From assembly GCF_011745365.1 (NCBI RefSeq), contig NW_024468914.1, forward strand, positions 1,882,001 to 1,946,000: a stretch of DNA of 64,000 bases, read 5' to 3'. The stretch's first letter is position 1. Every line of letters starts with the position of its first letter. This document shows positions 14,048 through 27,064 of this stretch, one piece after another. The translations under genes and the position numbers were made by a program. Origin of the DNA: Cryphonectria parasitica EP155 (taxonomy: Eukaryota; Ascomycota; Sordariomycetes; Diaporthales; Cryphonectriaceae). A model generated the notes under the pieces. It had not been told where the DNA came from, ran no database searches, and was given only the letters and a program-made list of their open reading frames with translations.

Positions 14048-14805
14048 ATGGTGCAGTGAGTATGGACTTAGCTATTCAGGCTGGTAGCTCAGAGCTGTTT
14101 GCGTTACAGTTTGTAAGGATTAGTAAGAGCAGCAAGTTTACTCTATGAACAGGCGCACTCTTTTTCCCTGCTAAGCTCTTTTATTTCCTTTATCTATCAC
14201 GCTTATACAACAGGCTGTACATTATGTCTGAACTCTGAATCATGCCTAAGATCTCTCGTAAAGAGGAGATGAGTGAATAGAGAAGGAGTAGTATGAGTTC
14301 TGGTTGTAAGCTAGTAAACGATGTATTAAGCCTGCAGGCTAATATTATGAAGAAATGAATTCCTTTTTCCAACATTTCCTATATTAATCAATAATTCTAT
14401 ATAGAAGCTGATATAGCTCAGATCTGTATAAGCTGCAGCGGAAAGTTTAACTATATTGAATATGAGTTTATAGTTAAATTACAGAATAGAATGCTTTTGA
14501 TAAATAGTATTCTGTAAAGAAAAGTAGCATAATTAACAAGATCTATGCTTCTTGCAATAGTCCGATTAGCATGCTTTATCTGGATATATCTAGCTACATT
14601 GATTCTTTAAATCAAAAGCTTGCTAATTGTATTATTTCAAAAGCGAAGAATATAAAGAGATAAAGATAAGGAACTATCAATGCATACGAGGAATAGAGAT
14701 TAAGGATTATAACAATATTATCCAATATCGAACTTTAATCAATGCTTTATACCTAATCAGAAATACTTCCATTGATTAGCAAAACTATTAATAAAGGAAA
14801 TCCCA
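14048..14805 (+). other. PBS and leader or N-terminal gag region of inner B element
   Basis: TGGTGCAGTGAG at 14,049-14,060 is a plausible tRNA primer-binding site. The rest is in the same frame as gag-pol with scattered TAG/TAA codons. The true Gag start is therefore probably inside this stretch, but no conserved ATG identifies it. Confidence 0.4.
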
Positions 14806-17800
14806 ATGCAGCACAGAATAGCTAACTCAATCCCTTGTTATTCATCACAAAACAGACCTCATGCACGCTCTACTCACAAACTGAATCTCCCTCAAGCATC
14901 TAAACTCTCTCGATCTCCACAGTATTGTTTTCCGCAGGATATGGAAAGCATTTCAGCTGTAGCGCTCTCAACTCAAGAATCTCGAATCAGGAAGGCAAAG
15001 AAACATCGGAAGAAGTGATAACCAAGAGGGAAGATAGCCTTCACATTTAAGAGCTCTTCCAATCAGATATCCAGTTCAGCCAACCATCTAGCCAACAACT
15101 ACTATAATCAGAACTTCAGATTCCCCTCCTACAGTAAGCTTGCTGGTGATGAGTTGATATTATTTGCTCATATGGAAGTCTCCTTGTAGCTGAAGCAATT
15201 CGATTGGTAGCATCAGATCAAAGGGATTGATGATACTCAAGTACTCAACTTTATGAAAAGCTTCTGTATAGATATAATCGTTGCTAGAGAAGTAGAGAGA
15301 TTTATTACAAGTGCTAAAACTTGAAATGAATAGAAAAAGCAACTATTAGTTACTTATCGCTCTTGAAATCATTTCCAGATATATATTTCTGAATAGAAGC
15401 GCCTGAATATTATCAACAACCGTTTCATTATCGATGCTACTAGCTTCTAATTATTCATTGTGAACTATGATAATGCTCTTACTCATCTTAAGATTAGAAA
15501 CAGTTAATCTATAGCAGAAGTATAGATAAAGCTTTCTTCAATCTGAATCAAGCGCTTTCAAGCTAATCATGATATTACTGCTGAAAGCATTAGCAATAAG
15601 AAGTAGCCTTATCTTATGGAAAAGCTATTGAAGATTCATCATAAAGCACTCCAGGAGAAAACTCAAGATCAACTTGCCTCTGATGCTACTAATCTTCAAC
15701 TTTATTAACAAGCTCAATTCCAAGATTCTTCTATACCTCCATCTCAGCTAGTTCTTAATCAGATATAGCTTGTTTCTATTCTATATTCGATGCATAGTGC
15801 TTCCAGTCAACCAATGAACCCATTGGGATAAGCAGTAGAGCTATTATACTATCAATCGCTTCAATAGTTAATTTGTGATTAGCAAGCTTAGTCTGAATCA
15901 ACTAAGCAGATCTTGAAAGCTGAATCTACTCAGAAGAGCAACTAAGGATACAACTAGTTAGCTTTAATAATAGAGCAACTCCGCATTAACCAAATTGCAA
16001 TAGCAAAATCCTTAAAGCTGCAAACTAATGCTTTCAGACAGATACAGAATATCTCGTATAACCAAATCAAAGCTCTACAGGAGATCTTACAACTGATTAA
16101 GCATTCCCAAACTGTTTCTGCAAGAAATTCTTTCCAGGGAAATGCAAATTTCTTGCAGATGAATGTTATCTATATAAGTCCGGAGAATAAGAGGGAGCAA
16201 TACTCTGAAGTATAGCGAGCGGAGATTAATAAAATCCTGAAGAAGGATGGAACTCTATGCAGATGCTATAGCTGTAGATCGAAGTTCTATGAAGCTTATG
16301 AGTATATAGAACTCCGTATTATTATGAACTATAGCATTTGCTATGCTTCAGCATTAGCAAAGCTAGAGTAGCATCTTAGCAATCGCTCAGAGTTTCTGAA
16401 CTCTAGATCAAAATCAGTATTATATAGCTAGATTATATCCGCTCAAAATAATCCTAAAAGCAGTATAATCCGTCTAATTCTCAATCTCTGTAAGGATTAG
16501 CAGCTGAAGAGTATTAAGAATTCTTGGATCTTTTGATATATCAGCTTGGTTCAAGAGAATGAGAAATAGCATGGAAACTCTGAAATAGCTAAGAATAAGA
16601 TACTGTGAAAAGAAACCAATTCTGTTCCCAGATGCAATAATCAGTATAGAACTAACAATATTAAGATTCTTAGCAATGCTGGTAAGATTTAAGTGGGAAA
16701 GTTATATCTTACTTCAGCTCAAGCTGAACTATATCTACTAAAGCTTCTTAGCATCAATGCTGTGAATATTGAGCCTGTTCAAGCTCAGGTAAACGCAAGT
16801 AAAGCAAAGAAGTACTGTATTAGGGAAGCTGAATATAATGATGATAAGGTTGAAGGAGATGCAAGTATGAGAACTATTAAGATCTCTATACATTTCGGAA
16901 ATATTGAACTAGAGAAATCTAACAAGCAATTCAATAGTCTGGATAGAAAGCTAATAGTTCAGATTATTAGTAACAAGCTTCTGAATTAGTTCCTAGATTA
17001 TTCATTAAAGATCTTAAGCCAGGAGATAATAGTTATATTATCAGAATGAAGAGCTCGTCTGATTTACAATCTTCAAGAAGTTAGCTCTAAAGCTCGAAAA
17101 ATTATTAATCTCAATAATTAAACCAGCTTGGATCTGCATAAGATAAATACTGCTGAATTAGCTAATTTATTGCAGTATAAACCCGGAATCTCGATGCTTT
17201 CCCAGCTTGAAGAGCTTATTGATAGTCAGATTATCAACACTCGGAATATTACTGAGTATCTTTCGAGACTAGCTCAATTATCCGCAGTTCAAGCTTTGTT
17301 CCTTATTACTAAATCTAGCTATATTAAGCCTACTGTTAATATGATTCAAGCTTTCAACAAATCCTTATTTCCTCCTATAACAGCTTTCATAACTGCTCTT
17401 AGCAGCATCCGAGATAGAAGCATTGCTTCAGTAGCATATATTCCTCTGCAGCTGAGAGGTAAAGAGAATGAATCTGTACAAGTAATGCTGAATATAAATA
17501 TCAAAATGAGCTTAGTAGCTCTCTCTCTGTATTCAAGCATGCGCTTATCTTATATACTAATATCGAATGTTATCTCATGCATGTATAATAGATCAGATAT
17601 AGCGCTTATTAGAATTCTTGAAACTAATGTTTTCTATAGCAGCTTCTCTGAACAAGTAATATTCTATATTATTAATAACAGATTAATATTGCCAAATCAT
17701 CCTGTGCTATTAGAAATGCTGTTTGTAATGCAGACCAAGCTTTCCTTTGATTACTCCATCTCCGGATTTCTTTATACAAGCTTCGCCTTTGGAGGAGTAC

Positions 17801-20800
17801 AACTGATCATTACAATCAGCAGTCAGAAACTCCTTAAAGGGAAGGATTCACACAGAACCACACCAAAAAAACTGAGTGCTGACAGCCACCCTGAGAGATG
17901 CAGGGCTATTAGCGGAGAAGTTGTCTCAGAATAGATATTGTTAAAGAAGGGAGATATAGCTATGATATTCATACCTGAACGAGACATTGCAGCTATTATG
18001 AACGAGTTAACAGTAGAACTGATGAGAAGGAAATTGAAGAAGGATTGCTTCATAGTGAATAAGGAAGAAGCAACTCAAGAGTTTTGCTTGTATGGAATGT
18101 ATAGCAGCTAGCGCTATTTATACTAGCCACATTGTATAGGGAAGGAAAGAAAAGATGTTTTAAGCCTGATTAATACTCTTTATAAGCTTAAAAACAAGAA
18201 GATTAAGCTAATTAATGATTTCCAGCTTAATAGTTCAGTATTGGAAGAAATAATTGAATGAAAGCTTGCTAAGATTAAGGAGATGAGATGAGCTCAGCAA
18301 TCTACAAAGCTTACTAAGTATGATGAGTAGATTGAACCCAAGTTTAGCGATCTGAATCCTAATTAGCGCTTAAAACCTAACTAGTAAGCTGCTATGCAAG
18401 AGAAAAACTGTAAAAGGTTTTCTGAAGCTGAGAAGAAAATGTTCAAATACATATTAAGAAACAGAATCAAAGCTCTTGTATGAGATTTTACTGAGATTAG
18501 AAAGATTATTGAAGAAGTAGCTTCCTTGCAAGAAATCAGAACTATACTCTACAAGATCTTTCAAGCAAGGCATATTCTAATTCCCAATGCTCTCAGGCTA
18601 AAGTTGATAAAGCTTCTGAAATAATATATCAAATAAAAGATTATTAAGAAAAGCTATACATTATACAGAAACAACTAGTTTCTGATTATTAAAAAGGATG
18701 ATAGCTTATATCTGATCAATAATGCTCAAAAGTACAATAAGCATAGCTTCAAGAATATCTTCATGCTGCCTGCCTTAGATGAATTCTCGGAGGAGTTCAT
18801 CATATGCAAGATTCTTTCACTGCTCAACTTCTTTTCCGGATACAACCAAGTGCAACTGCATTCTAATAGCAGGGATATAATGATCTTCTTAATGCTCTTA
18901 AGCTTGTTCAGAATGTATACTCTACTCTAGAGTACTACTAACTCTGTTGCTCAGTTTATAAGAATAATAGTTAGACTTTTATATAATCTTATTCCTTATA
19001 TATGCTAGCTTTTTCTTAATAATATTCCTGTTTATAATTCCACAACAATCTATAGGAATGAAGAGATTCCAAGCCTTTCCGAAGTGCATAAGTATATTGC
19101 TAAGCACATTGGAAACCTTAATAAGATTCTTGTAAATGCAGAGCTAGCTGGAGCTATAATCTCAGCATTTAAGTTAGAATGGTGCTAAGTGAAAATCGAT
19201 ATGATTGATTATATTATCAGTTCCAGCGAATAATAATCTCAGAACAGGAAGATGGAAAAGCTTCTAGCTTGGACAGAATGCAAGAATATCAAAGATGTTC
19301 GCTCTTTTATTGAACTAATTGTTTATTATACAGCTTGAATTTGGAATTTCGCAATCATTGCTTAATTACTCTACAATCTTCTTAAGAAAGGTGCTGCGTG
19401 GAGGTAAGAGAAGGAATAGAAAGAAGCTGTTGCTATACTTATTCAAACACTTATATCTCATTCAATTATTATTTCAATTAATTATAGCACTAATACTGAG
19501 AAGATCGTTCTTATAGTAAATGCAAGCTTGTTAAGCTGAGATGCTGTATTGATGCAGATAGTAGAGAATAAACGAAAGCTAGCACGTTTCGTTAGCAGAA
19601 TCTGGATAGTTGCAGCATAGAAATACAATACTACTAAGAGGGAGTATTGCGCTATTCTCTGTACTCTACAGTTTCTTCAGCAGCATCTTTATAATTGCTA
19701 TTTCATTCTGGAAACCAATGCTTGCATTCTAATGAATCAACTTAATAAAGAAATGAATAATATATCCGATGCTCTTCTGAATAAATGAATAGCAGTAATT
19801 AAGATGTTTGATTTTACTATTAAATACATTTCTGAATCAAAGAATTCTGTAGCTAATACTCTTTCTCGATCTCTATATTCAATACTATCTAAGGAAGATG
19901 AAGATAGCAATGTTAAGAACTAGTATAATGCTCAGCTTAATAGTATGAATTTAGATGGAGCTGATCTAGTATTATTGCTAAATCTAACTCTTTAGTAGAT
20001 GGAATAGTTGAAACAGTATGCAGAGTTCTTATGCTACAGGATTATTTTATTAAAACTCTCTAAGAGGAATTGCAAGAACTTCATAGTAGAGGCATTAAAA
20101 TATCAAATACTTGACTAGGCTCTGTAATGCTGCGCTGATGCAAAACTCCTATGCTGACAGGTAGTAAATAATTCTGATCTTCATTGCTGAATTATTAGAG
20201 AATATTATGCTAAGTTTGAATATCGAGATTGAAACTTTATAATAGCTTATATTAAGCAATTCTATTACTAGAGAGATCTTTGAATAGATATAGCTAATGC
20301 TATCTTGGATTGCAAGAAGTATGCAAAGTTCGATCCAAAGATGTAAAAGAAAGAAGTAATCCTGATCCTTCCAAATCAACTCTTTATAAGAATCAGCATT
20401 AATATTCAATATATAGCTAAGAATAGCAATTACAGATATCTTGCAGAAGCTTGCTATAACCTAATCAGCTATATGCTTGCAAGATCTCTCAAGAAAGCTA
20501 CAGCTGCAGAAATGAGAAAGTTCATTTTAAAAGAGATTATTCTTGTATTCGAATGCTCTCTCAAAATTACTGTTAATAAAGAACTAGAAAACAAAGCTAA
20601 GATAGCCAAGATCATCAGAGCTCTTAAGATTCTGCTTATCCAAATCTTCAATTATAATCTCTATGCTCAAGAATAAGTAGAAGCTAATCATCTTTCCTTA
20701 GCAAGTGCTCTTGCTAAGCTAGCTAATACTTAACTTTGGAAATAGAAGCAGTACTTAAAACTCGCACTCTTTGCTAAAAGAACTACAATCCGCTAGTTGC

Positions 20801-21663
20801 ATAAATACAGCTCCTTCTATTTGATTTTCAGTTAGAAGCTGCTTATTCCAATTGAAACTGAAATCCTGATATAAAGAGTTCTTATATAAACCGAAGATTA
20901 ATTCTCTCAGAAAGCGTTTGAAATGCAATTAAGAATGATTGCAGCTAAGAAAGATAATATACAGAAAACAATTAAAGCTATCCAAACATACTATCAAAAA
21001 ATTGCAGCCAAAAGTTAAATACAGAATCTGATACGAAAATCTCAACTAAATATTGAAAATCTTGTACTTATTTATAATCACATCCGGAAAATGAGCTACT
21101 CATGCAATATCAAAATCTCTTATAAATAGAAGAATTCATATCTAATTGCTCAGATTCTAGACAAACATGCTTATAAGCTCAAGATTACAGATGAAGTTCT
21201 GCTAAAAAGCATATATTCAGCTACCAATCTCAAAAAATTTATACAGAATATGAATAGCATTTGGGAATCCAAGATGCTCATGCCCTGGAAAGAAGATATC
21301 AAGCTTCAACCTAGCTAATCATTAGCAGAAAAGCTGGATTCGATGAGAGCTCTCTAGCAAGAGGAACCAGACAACAATATTCTTGAAATTCAGGAAACAG
21401 ATTCAAGCAACAACACCACATTCTGAATTCCAAACATCATTAAGCACAACTCTACGCCTAGCTAAATCAATTCTAATTCAGAAACTGTTAATCTAGCAAT
21501 TGAAGCGAATGATAATACTGAGAATGGAAATGAAGTTGGTAATAATAAACATTTCATACAAGCAGCAGAAAAGAAGAAATAAGAACAGGAGAAAGCAGAT
21601 AGAAGTAGAATGTTTATACCAATTCCAACTAAATCAGCATTTCTAGCTCGTAAGGGAGGTTAA
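14806..21663 (+). pseudogene. Single-frame gag-pol of inner B element, RIP-inactivated
   Basis: One plus-strand frame runs from before 14,806 to a TAA at 21,661-21,663. The stop aligns with TGA in the outer copy, so it is probably native. Domains in order: Gag-like region with a zinc-knuckle-like CYSC...Y...Y motif near 16,260 (His and last Cys now Tyr); a long linker region, of which 17,128-17,934 is 268 codons with no stop; reverse transcriptase near 18,560-19,200 with the signatures FFSGYNQVQL and FLNNI (normally DD); RNase H near 19,480-19,720 with the first Asp now Asn in VNASLLS; and integrase near 20,470-20,760. Gag and Pol share one frame. No D-[ST]-G protease motif could be recognised. 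The RT signature matches a common Pezizomycotina gypsy lineage. Many Gln/Trp-to-stop changes make it non-functional. Confidence 0.8.
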
Positions 21664-21952
21664 TTTCTTTCTGTTCATATTTCCTTTTTATTTGCAAAAC
21701 ACATTTTCTTTTCATCTTTTCTATTCCATCTCATATATTTTGCTGAAGAAGAAGAAACGAAGTATCGTCTGCTACTACTCGCTACAGAATACTGTAAACC
21801 TACCTAAAAGAATTTCAAAGCACTCAGCACAGAGCATATTAATCAGCTCTAAAGCCATTTTCATTATTCAAAAATTGCAGTATATTAAAATGCAATGTAT
21901 GAAAAATGCAGAGCACTAAAGAAACACTACAATCTATAGAAACTCCTTACTT

Positions 21953-22345
21953 TTATATATTATCCTCATTACCAGAATATTCATAAATATCATTCAATAG
22001 CTCTTTCCTTATCCTATCCAGATCCATATTATCCGTATCATCCACTGAAGAATTGTTATCAAAAACAGAGAAAGAATCTTGAGACTGAACGAACTTAGCT
22101 CGTTTCTCAACACGAGATCCTACTACAGCCTTGCTCTTGCCTTTATTCTTGCTGCAAGATACAGATCGTAGAGCTGCCTGCTCAGATCCAGATACTCCCT
22201 TCTTAGAAGCAGAAGAAGCAGTACTCTTCTTGCTAATCTATGCAAATAAAGTTAGCAATAATCTCCTTAAGCATTGCAATTATAATCGGTTATAAGACTT
22301 ATAGTATCCTGTAAATACTATTTTCTTAGTATAAAAGGAATTCAT
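21953..22345 (-). pseudogene. Antisense ORF downstream of pol in inner B element
   Basis: ATG at 22,345 to TAA ending at 21,953, 131 codons including the stop, with two internal TAA/TAG codons. The readable part has a Ser/Lys-rich basic stretch (SKKSTASSASKKGVSGSEQA, then NKGKSKAV) followed by an acidic Asp/Asn segment and a helical tail DLDRIRKELLNDI. That layout resembles a nuclear or nucleic-acid-associated tail, but no family is recognised. The plus-strand translation of the same bases looks much less natural. Its start codon lies 11 bp from the ATG of ORF2 on the other strand, a head-to-head arrangement. The same 393-nt length is kept in the outer copy. Confidence 0.45.
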
Positions 22346-22356
22346 TTAATCTGGTT

Positions 22357-23328
22357 ATGCATAATATCTTTATCCTGCATAAGCTTGTATTGAATTTTAA
22401 CAATACGCTTGATATTAGTATTGAAATTAACTTGAGAATTTATCTCGATTATACATTAAGAGCCAAGTTGGTAAAACAAGTACTAACGCTACAAGAAGAA
22501 TAATAATTAGTATATATTCAAATCTAATCAAGAATATCAGAATGAAAATCTTACTTATATACTGCACTCTTTAATACAAAAGAAATCTTTGATATAATTA
22601 TATTCAGATTCTGCATAATAAATGCAGTTGCTATACTTCCTATTAAAGAAGCTTTCTATTAAGATGCATTCTAGGAAAAGCCAGTTAATATTAATCTGCT
22701 GCCTCTAAACAAGCATGCAAGCAGTAGCATACTAACGGAAGCAGCAATTGCAAGAAACTAGATTATGCTGATCATAGAACTAAATAAGAAGAGAATTTAC
22801 TTGCTTAGATTAGGAGAAGATGCAAATAAGATATTTGCTGAAGAGCTTCCAACCAGCTTTACATACTACAATAGGATTCAGTTTAATAGAATTCTTATTA
22901 TTCAGCTTTGCAAAATAAGCAGCAAAGCTAGAGCTTAGTAGTAAGTTGTTCCAAAACATAATATTATCTTGAATATCCCAAGAAGCATATATTAAGCTAA
23001 GATCTCTCTTAATAATATTAAAGTCTGTAACATTAAGAAAGTTAATATGGATATCCTTGAGCTAGTAATAGTTGCTGCTCTGAGAAGAAGGAACTGAAGA
23101 AGAAAATCAGATCTAGATCTTATCAATCTCTTGAAAAGCAGTATTTATATGCAAAGAGAAAACAGCGTTGGTAACGATTTGAGATATCTTGAGCGTATTG
23201 CAGAGCTGGATAAGGGAAGATTGATAGAAGGAGAAGTTGTTATATAAAGAACGAATTGAAAAGCAAGGTAAACTGAAGAAGAGATTGTTGAATAGATTGC
23301 TGAAGGTTGATGAAATAGCAATGAGTAA
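22357..23328 (+). pseudogene. ORF2 of inner B element (about 323 codons, unknown)
   Basis: Plus-strand frame from ATG 22,357 to TAA 23,326, interrupted by about a dozen TAA/TAG/TGA codons explainable by C-to-T changes. The translation is protein-like throughout: amphipathic segments, then a strongly charged C-terminal stretch around 23,150-23,320 (RYLERIAELDKGRLIEGEVV) with coiled-coil character. No catalytic motif or family recognised. It lies about 690 bp downstream of the gag-pol stop and upstream of the accessory 3' ORF, on the coding strand of the element. It could be a separate protein or a remnant of a captured gene. Confidence 0.5.
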
Positions 23329-23576
23329 CAAATACACTCAACTGAGTTATCACGCCTTCTATCCAGTCTATTGCTGAATAGCTTCTATCTAGCCAAGAGT
23401 AAAGCTGTTTGCTTTGTAACAAACAGAAAGCAGTGAATCACTTGGGTAGTTGCCAGACAAGATAAATTGATCATTCCATCTACACTCACAGCCAGCTATT
23501 CTTCTTCCTTCTTCAACCTCTTCACAACCACCTTTCTCGAGCATATATACACCCTTTTTTTTTTTCTTCCTCATCA

Positions 23577-25583
23577 ATGCTGCCCCAGATCTATATACCG
23601 ATATCAGAGCAAATTATTAACTGCTCTGCTTGCATAACATTACTTTTCTTAACAGATCCTCTGGCTGAAGCTGCATTCTTCTCTATCTTTCTTCCTCAGT
23701 TAATACTCTCTCAGTCTCTTAACTTTACATCTTTGCAAACTCCCTTTGCAACTGCTTACCTTCCAACAAAGCTATTCTTTCCTTTTCCCTTTCCTTTCAA
23801 CTTAGCAGCAATAGCCGAATTCAAGTACTCTCTGTTCCCATCTGTTTAGCATAGCTGAGGGAACTGGATAATCAAAGCTTACTGCTTTTGAACTATTTTT
23901 CTTAGAGCGCTATATTCAACTGAAGTAATCAAGAGTCATCCGCCCTATTTCAGTCTAAGAAATGAAGAAAATCATCTAGCAGCAGAACTTGTCGAGAAGT
24001 ACTTCCCAGAATTATCCTCTTACAAGTTGTACTTGTCTACAATCTTCAGTATTAATTCTTCCAGATATCTTCTTAATATCTATGATCTGGTTGAATTCTT
24101 AGATGCAGAAGTTCCTCAAGATATTAGTCTGCAGTACGCTATAGCTGCCTTTCGTTATTACGCTCAATATAATCAATAAGATGTATTCTTAATGAGATGT
24201 CTTTATATTTCATTAATAGCTTATTCATCTAGCTTTTCTGATATTCTCAATAAGCAAGATTTGCTCAGATATAAAGCTAGATAGAAATGCTTATAAGTTC
24301 TCCTCTCAGTTAATATAGCAACTTTAGCTTGTACTTTATCTTAGCTCAATATAAAGACTGAAAAAGGATTTTACATTGCTATATACAAATCCAGCGATAT
24401 CCTACTAGCTTATACAAGCAAGCACTATCTGAACAATCAGCTCAGGAATATTAGAGCCAATCGGGATTGGAATTTCGAGAATGTTCCAACTACGCTGCTG
24501 GATAACAATTCGAATGCAGCTCTGCTCTATGCAATCGAACTGTTTCGCCTTCGAATTCTGAAATCTACTAATTTCTACCAATCACCTAGTAGCTATTCAG
24601 ACTAAAGGCAAGCTCTCTATCTTAACTATAGAGAGACTGTACAAAATGTGAAAGAATGGAGTACGGAAATAGCTATGATAAGCCTGCACTGCCAGGCTTT
24701 CTTCTATAAGCTAGAATACAGCAACTATATGCAATATCCTGATCAGCCATTAAGAAGGAATGCCTCACTTCAAGAATACAAGGCTATACAAGTAGAAGCT
24801 GATAGAATACTGAACATAACCTACAAGCCGAATATTACCTTCTTCATAGAAGGAGTTGCAGACTTGCTTGAACTATCTATTGAAAGCAATCTTAACAGAA
24901 TGAAAAGGAACATATCAGCCTTTATTCTGAAGAATTTCAGAGCAAGTAGAGCACCCAGCCTAATTCTATCAAAACAACAGTTCCAAGAGAGCATAGCTCC
25001 AGCTAGCCCGATCTTACATTCATTAAGAGAATATAATATCAGCTCAGAATTAAGTTAATTCCCATCCGGAACTCCTACCAATCCTTACTCCTCTTCACCT
25101 TAAGAAACACCTATCAGTTCAGAACTAACAATCAATCTATCAATACAGCAAACAGCTAAGCCTGAATGTACTACTGAAGCCCCATTGCATCAGAAACTGA
25201 GAAGCAGCAATATCATGCCTCCCAGTTTTCCTGATAGATCTCAGAAGCCTTGTATGCTTCTATGGAATGAGCTTCATAGCCTTAACCCTATCAGACCCTC
25301 AATAGGTTCTCCGAATTGAATAGAGTTCAATCATGCTATCAAGATAGATATATATAAAGCGGACTGCAAAAGAATCCGTTGAATAAGGATGCAGAATCAG
25401 AAGAGAACTGCTGCTGCTAATGCTGCTCGAGCAGAGTTTGAGAGCAGATGGGAACAGAGAAGAGATCAGCATTAGAATCTATCCAGATTGTACTCATATT
25501 ACAAATGAACTGAAGATAGATACTAATACTTCTGCATTGATTTGAATAATAGCTTAAGTGATAGAGAGAAGCATGAGGGTTAA
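23577..25583 (+). pseudogene. Accessory 3' ORF of inner B element (about 668 codons, unknown)
   Basis: One frame from ATG 23,577 to TAA 25,581-25,583; the second copy has TGA at the aligned place, so this is probably the native stop. About fifteen internal stops, nearly all TAA/TAG at positions where the other copy or context suggests Gln or Trp. The stretch 24,648-25,058 is open for 136 codons. Visible features: a Phe/Pro-rich patch near the N-terminus (FPFPFPFN), helical hydrophobic segments in the first half, a Ser/Pro-rich middle (SRAPSLILSKQQFQES), and a basic, Ala/Glu-rich C-terminus. I recognise no domain. It sits between ORF2 and the polypurine tract, where some LTR elements carry an extra gene. 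Gag-like, captured or regulatory roles are all open. Confidence 0.55.
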
Positions 25584-25725
25584 ATTGGAGGAATGGTTTG
25601 GTTTGCAGTATTTCCTTTGGCAGTTTGTAATGAATTCTTTATTTCTTTACTTTATCTTCCTTTGATCAGACCTAGCATACCATTGGACTTATTGCAACTT
25701 TGGAAGAAAGTTGCTGGGGAAGGAC
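25584..25725 (+). promoter_or_regulatory. 3' untranslated region and polypurine tract of inner B element
   Basis: The last bases before the 3' LTR, GGAAGAAAGTTGCTGGGGAA followed by GGAC, are purine-rich and immediately precede TGTTGTGG. This is the expected place for the plus-strand primer of reverse transcription. The outer element has the near-identical GGAAGAAAGTTGCTGGAAGA before its 3' LTR at 35,689. Confidence 0.6.
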
Positions 25726-26044
25726 TGTTGTGGTGGCTAGAGTAGTAGTTCGTGGAATGTGGAATACAGTAGATCAAGAGTTCTTATACATATAAAGGAT
25801 ACTACCTACTTTTCAAATTCTTTAGCTATAAGCAACAATGAAGCATCCTTTCTCTTCTTTTCAATTTTGAATCCTTTGAACAGGTTTAAGACAGGTTTTT
25901 CATTCTGTTCTTATACCCGTATAGCCTTAGTTTGCTGTTCTCATCTGCATAGGCATGCTTGAGTTGCACGAGCCCTTGCCCATTGCTTCAGCAGCTGTTT
26001 ATCCCTTTTTCTTTCGAGGGCGACAGCGCCCTAGTTCTGGTTCA
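25726..26044 (+). repeat. 3' LTR of inner B element
   Basis: 319 bp, TGTTGTGGTGGCTAGAG to CTAGTTCTGGTTCA, preceded by the polypurine tract and followed by the target duplication ATAC. More C-to-T changes near its 5' end than the 5' LTR, consistent with independent RIP after insertion. Confidence 0.87.
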
Positions 26045-26511
26045 ATACACACTCTTTTTCTTCCTTATCAATGCTGCTCCAAACTTATATACTAACATCA
26101 GAGCAAATTATTAACTGCTCTACTTACATAATATCATCTTTCTTAACAGATCCTCTAGCTAAAGCTGCATTCTTGTTTATTTTTCTTCCTTAGTTAATAC
26201 TCTCTCAGTCTCTTAACTTTATATCTTTGCAAATCCCTTTCGCAATTGCTTATCTTCCAACAAAGCTATTCTTCTCTTTTTACTTTTCTTTCAACTCAGC
26301 AGCAATAGCTGAATTCAAGTACTCTCTGTTCCCATCTATTCAGCATAGCTGAGGGAACTGAATAACCAAAGCTTACTGCTTTCAAACTGTCTTTTTCAGA
26401 GCGCTATATTCAACTGAAGTAATTAAGAGTTATCTGCTCTACTTTAATCTAAGGAATGAAGAAAATCATCTAGCAGCAGAACTTGTTGAGAAATACTTCT
26501 CAGAGTTATCT

Positions 26512-26972
26512 TGTAATGAGCACTGCAGCAATCCGAAGATTCCTAAGTACACGAAGGGGTTTATGCTAACAAGAGCGGTGTCGAAGTAGCAAGTCCTTGA
26601 ATACGGAACCGTACAAGTTCTGAGCGATGCAAGTATTCACTGTCTTTGAAGCTACTCAGTATAGAAGACTGAATACTTAGATTGACAACTGAAGAGCTAT
26701 GTACGAGATCTATCTAATGGGAATGAATATATCCTTATATATCCAGCTCTTCAGTTCTGTTGGTAGTATTGATCGTTGGATCCCTTGGATCACCTGAGTA
26801 ATCCAACTAATCCGGATTACCATGGATCAGCTACTGATCCATCCTGATCCTGTAATCCTAACTCTTGCTTATATAAGCCTTAGTTCTTAAGATGTTGAAT
26901 CCTTCTCTATCTTTCCGAACAGTTATTCCGAATATCCTAGCTAGTGATCTGCATATTGAATGGATTATAATA
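26512..26972 (-). repeat. Left (3') LTR of A copy 1
   Basis: 461 bp; TGTAATGAGCACTGCAGCAA at the left end and GGATTATAATA at the right. Relative to A copy 2 (441 bp) it has a different segment after CCAGCTCTTCA: here CTGTTGGTAGTATTGATCG, in copy 2 TCGTAGCTYACCTGG-like. Two LTR subtypes of one family are therefore present. Confidence 0.85.
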
Positions 26973-27064
26973 TCATCTTCTTTCTATCAATTGTTATTCC
27001 TAATGATCTTCCGTAAGTATTCTAGCAAGTTATTCGCATATATGATCATGCTTTTCTAATCGAG

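Larger units (their letters stand above)
13729..26044 (+). mobile_element. Inner, full-length family B LTR retrotransposon (12.3 kb)
   Basis: LTRs at 13,729-14,047 and 25,726-26,044, both 319 bp with TG...CA ends. The flanks are ATAC (13,725-13,728) and ATAC (26,045-26,048). The left flank continues the outer element's internal region and the right flank continues with the outer element's accessory ORF region. This copy therefore inserted into another member of its own family. It carries a PBS-like TGGTGCAGTGAG at 14,049 and a polypurine tract just before 25,726, so it is the structural reference for the family. At 12,316 bp it is long for a fungal gypsy element because of about 4 kb of sequence downstream of pol. 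Confidence 0.88.
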
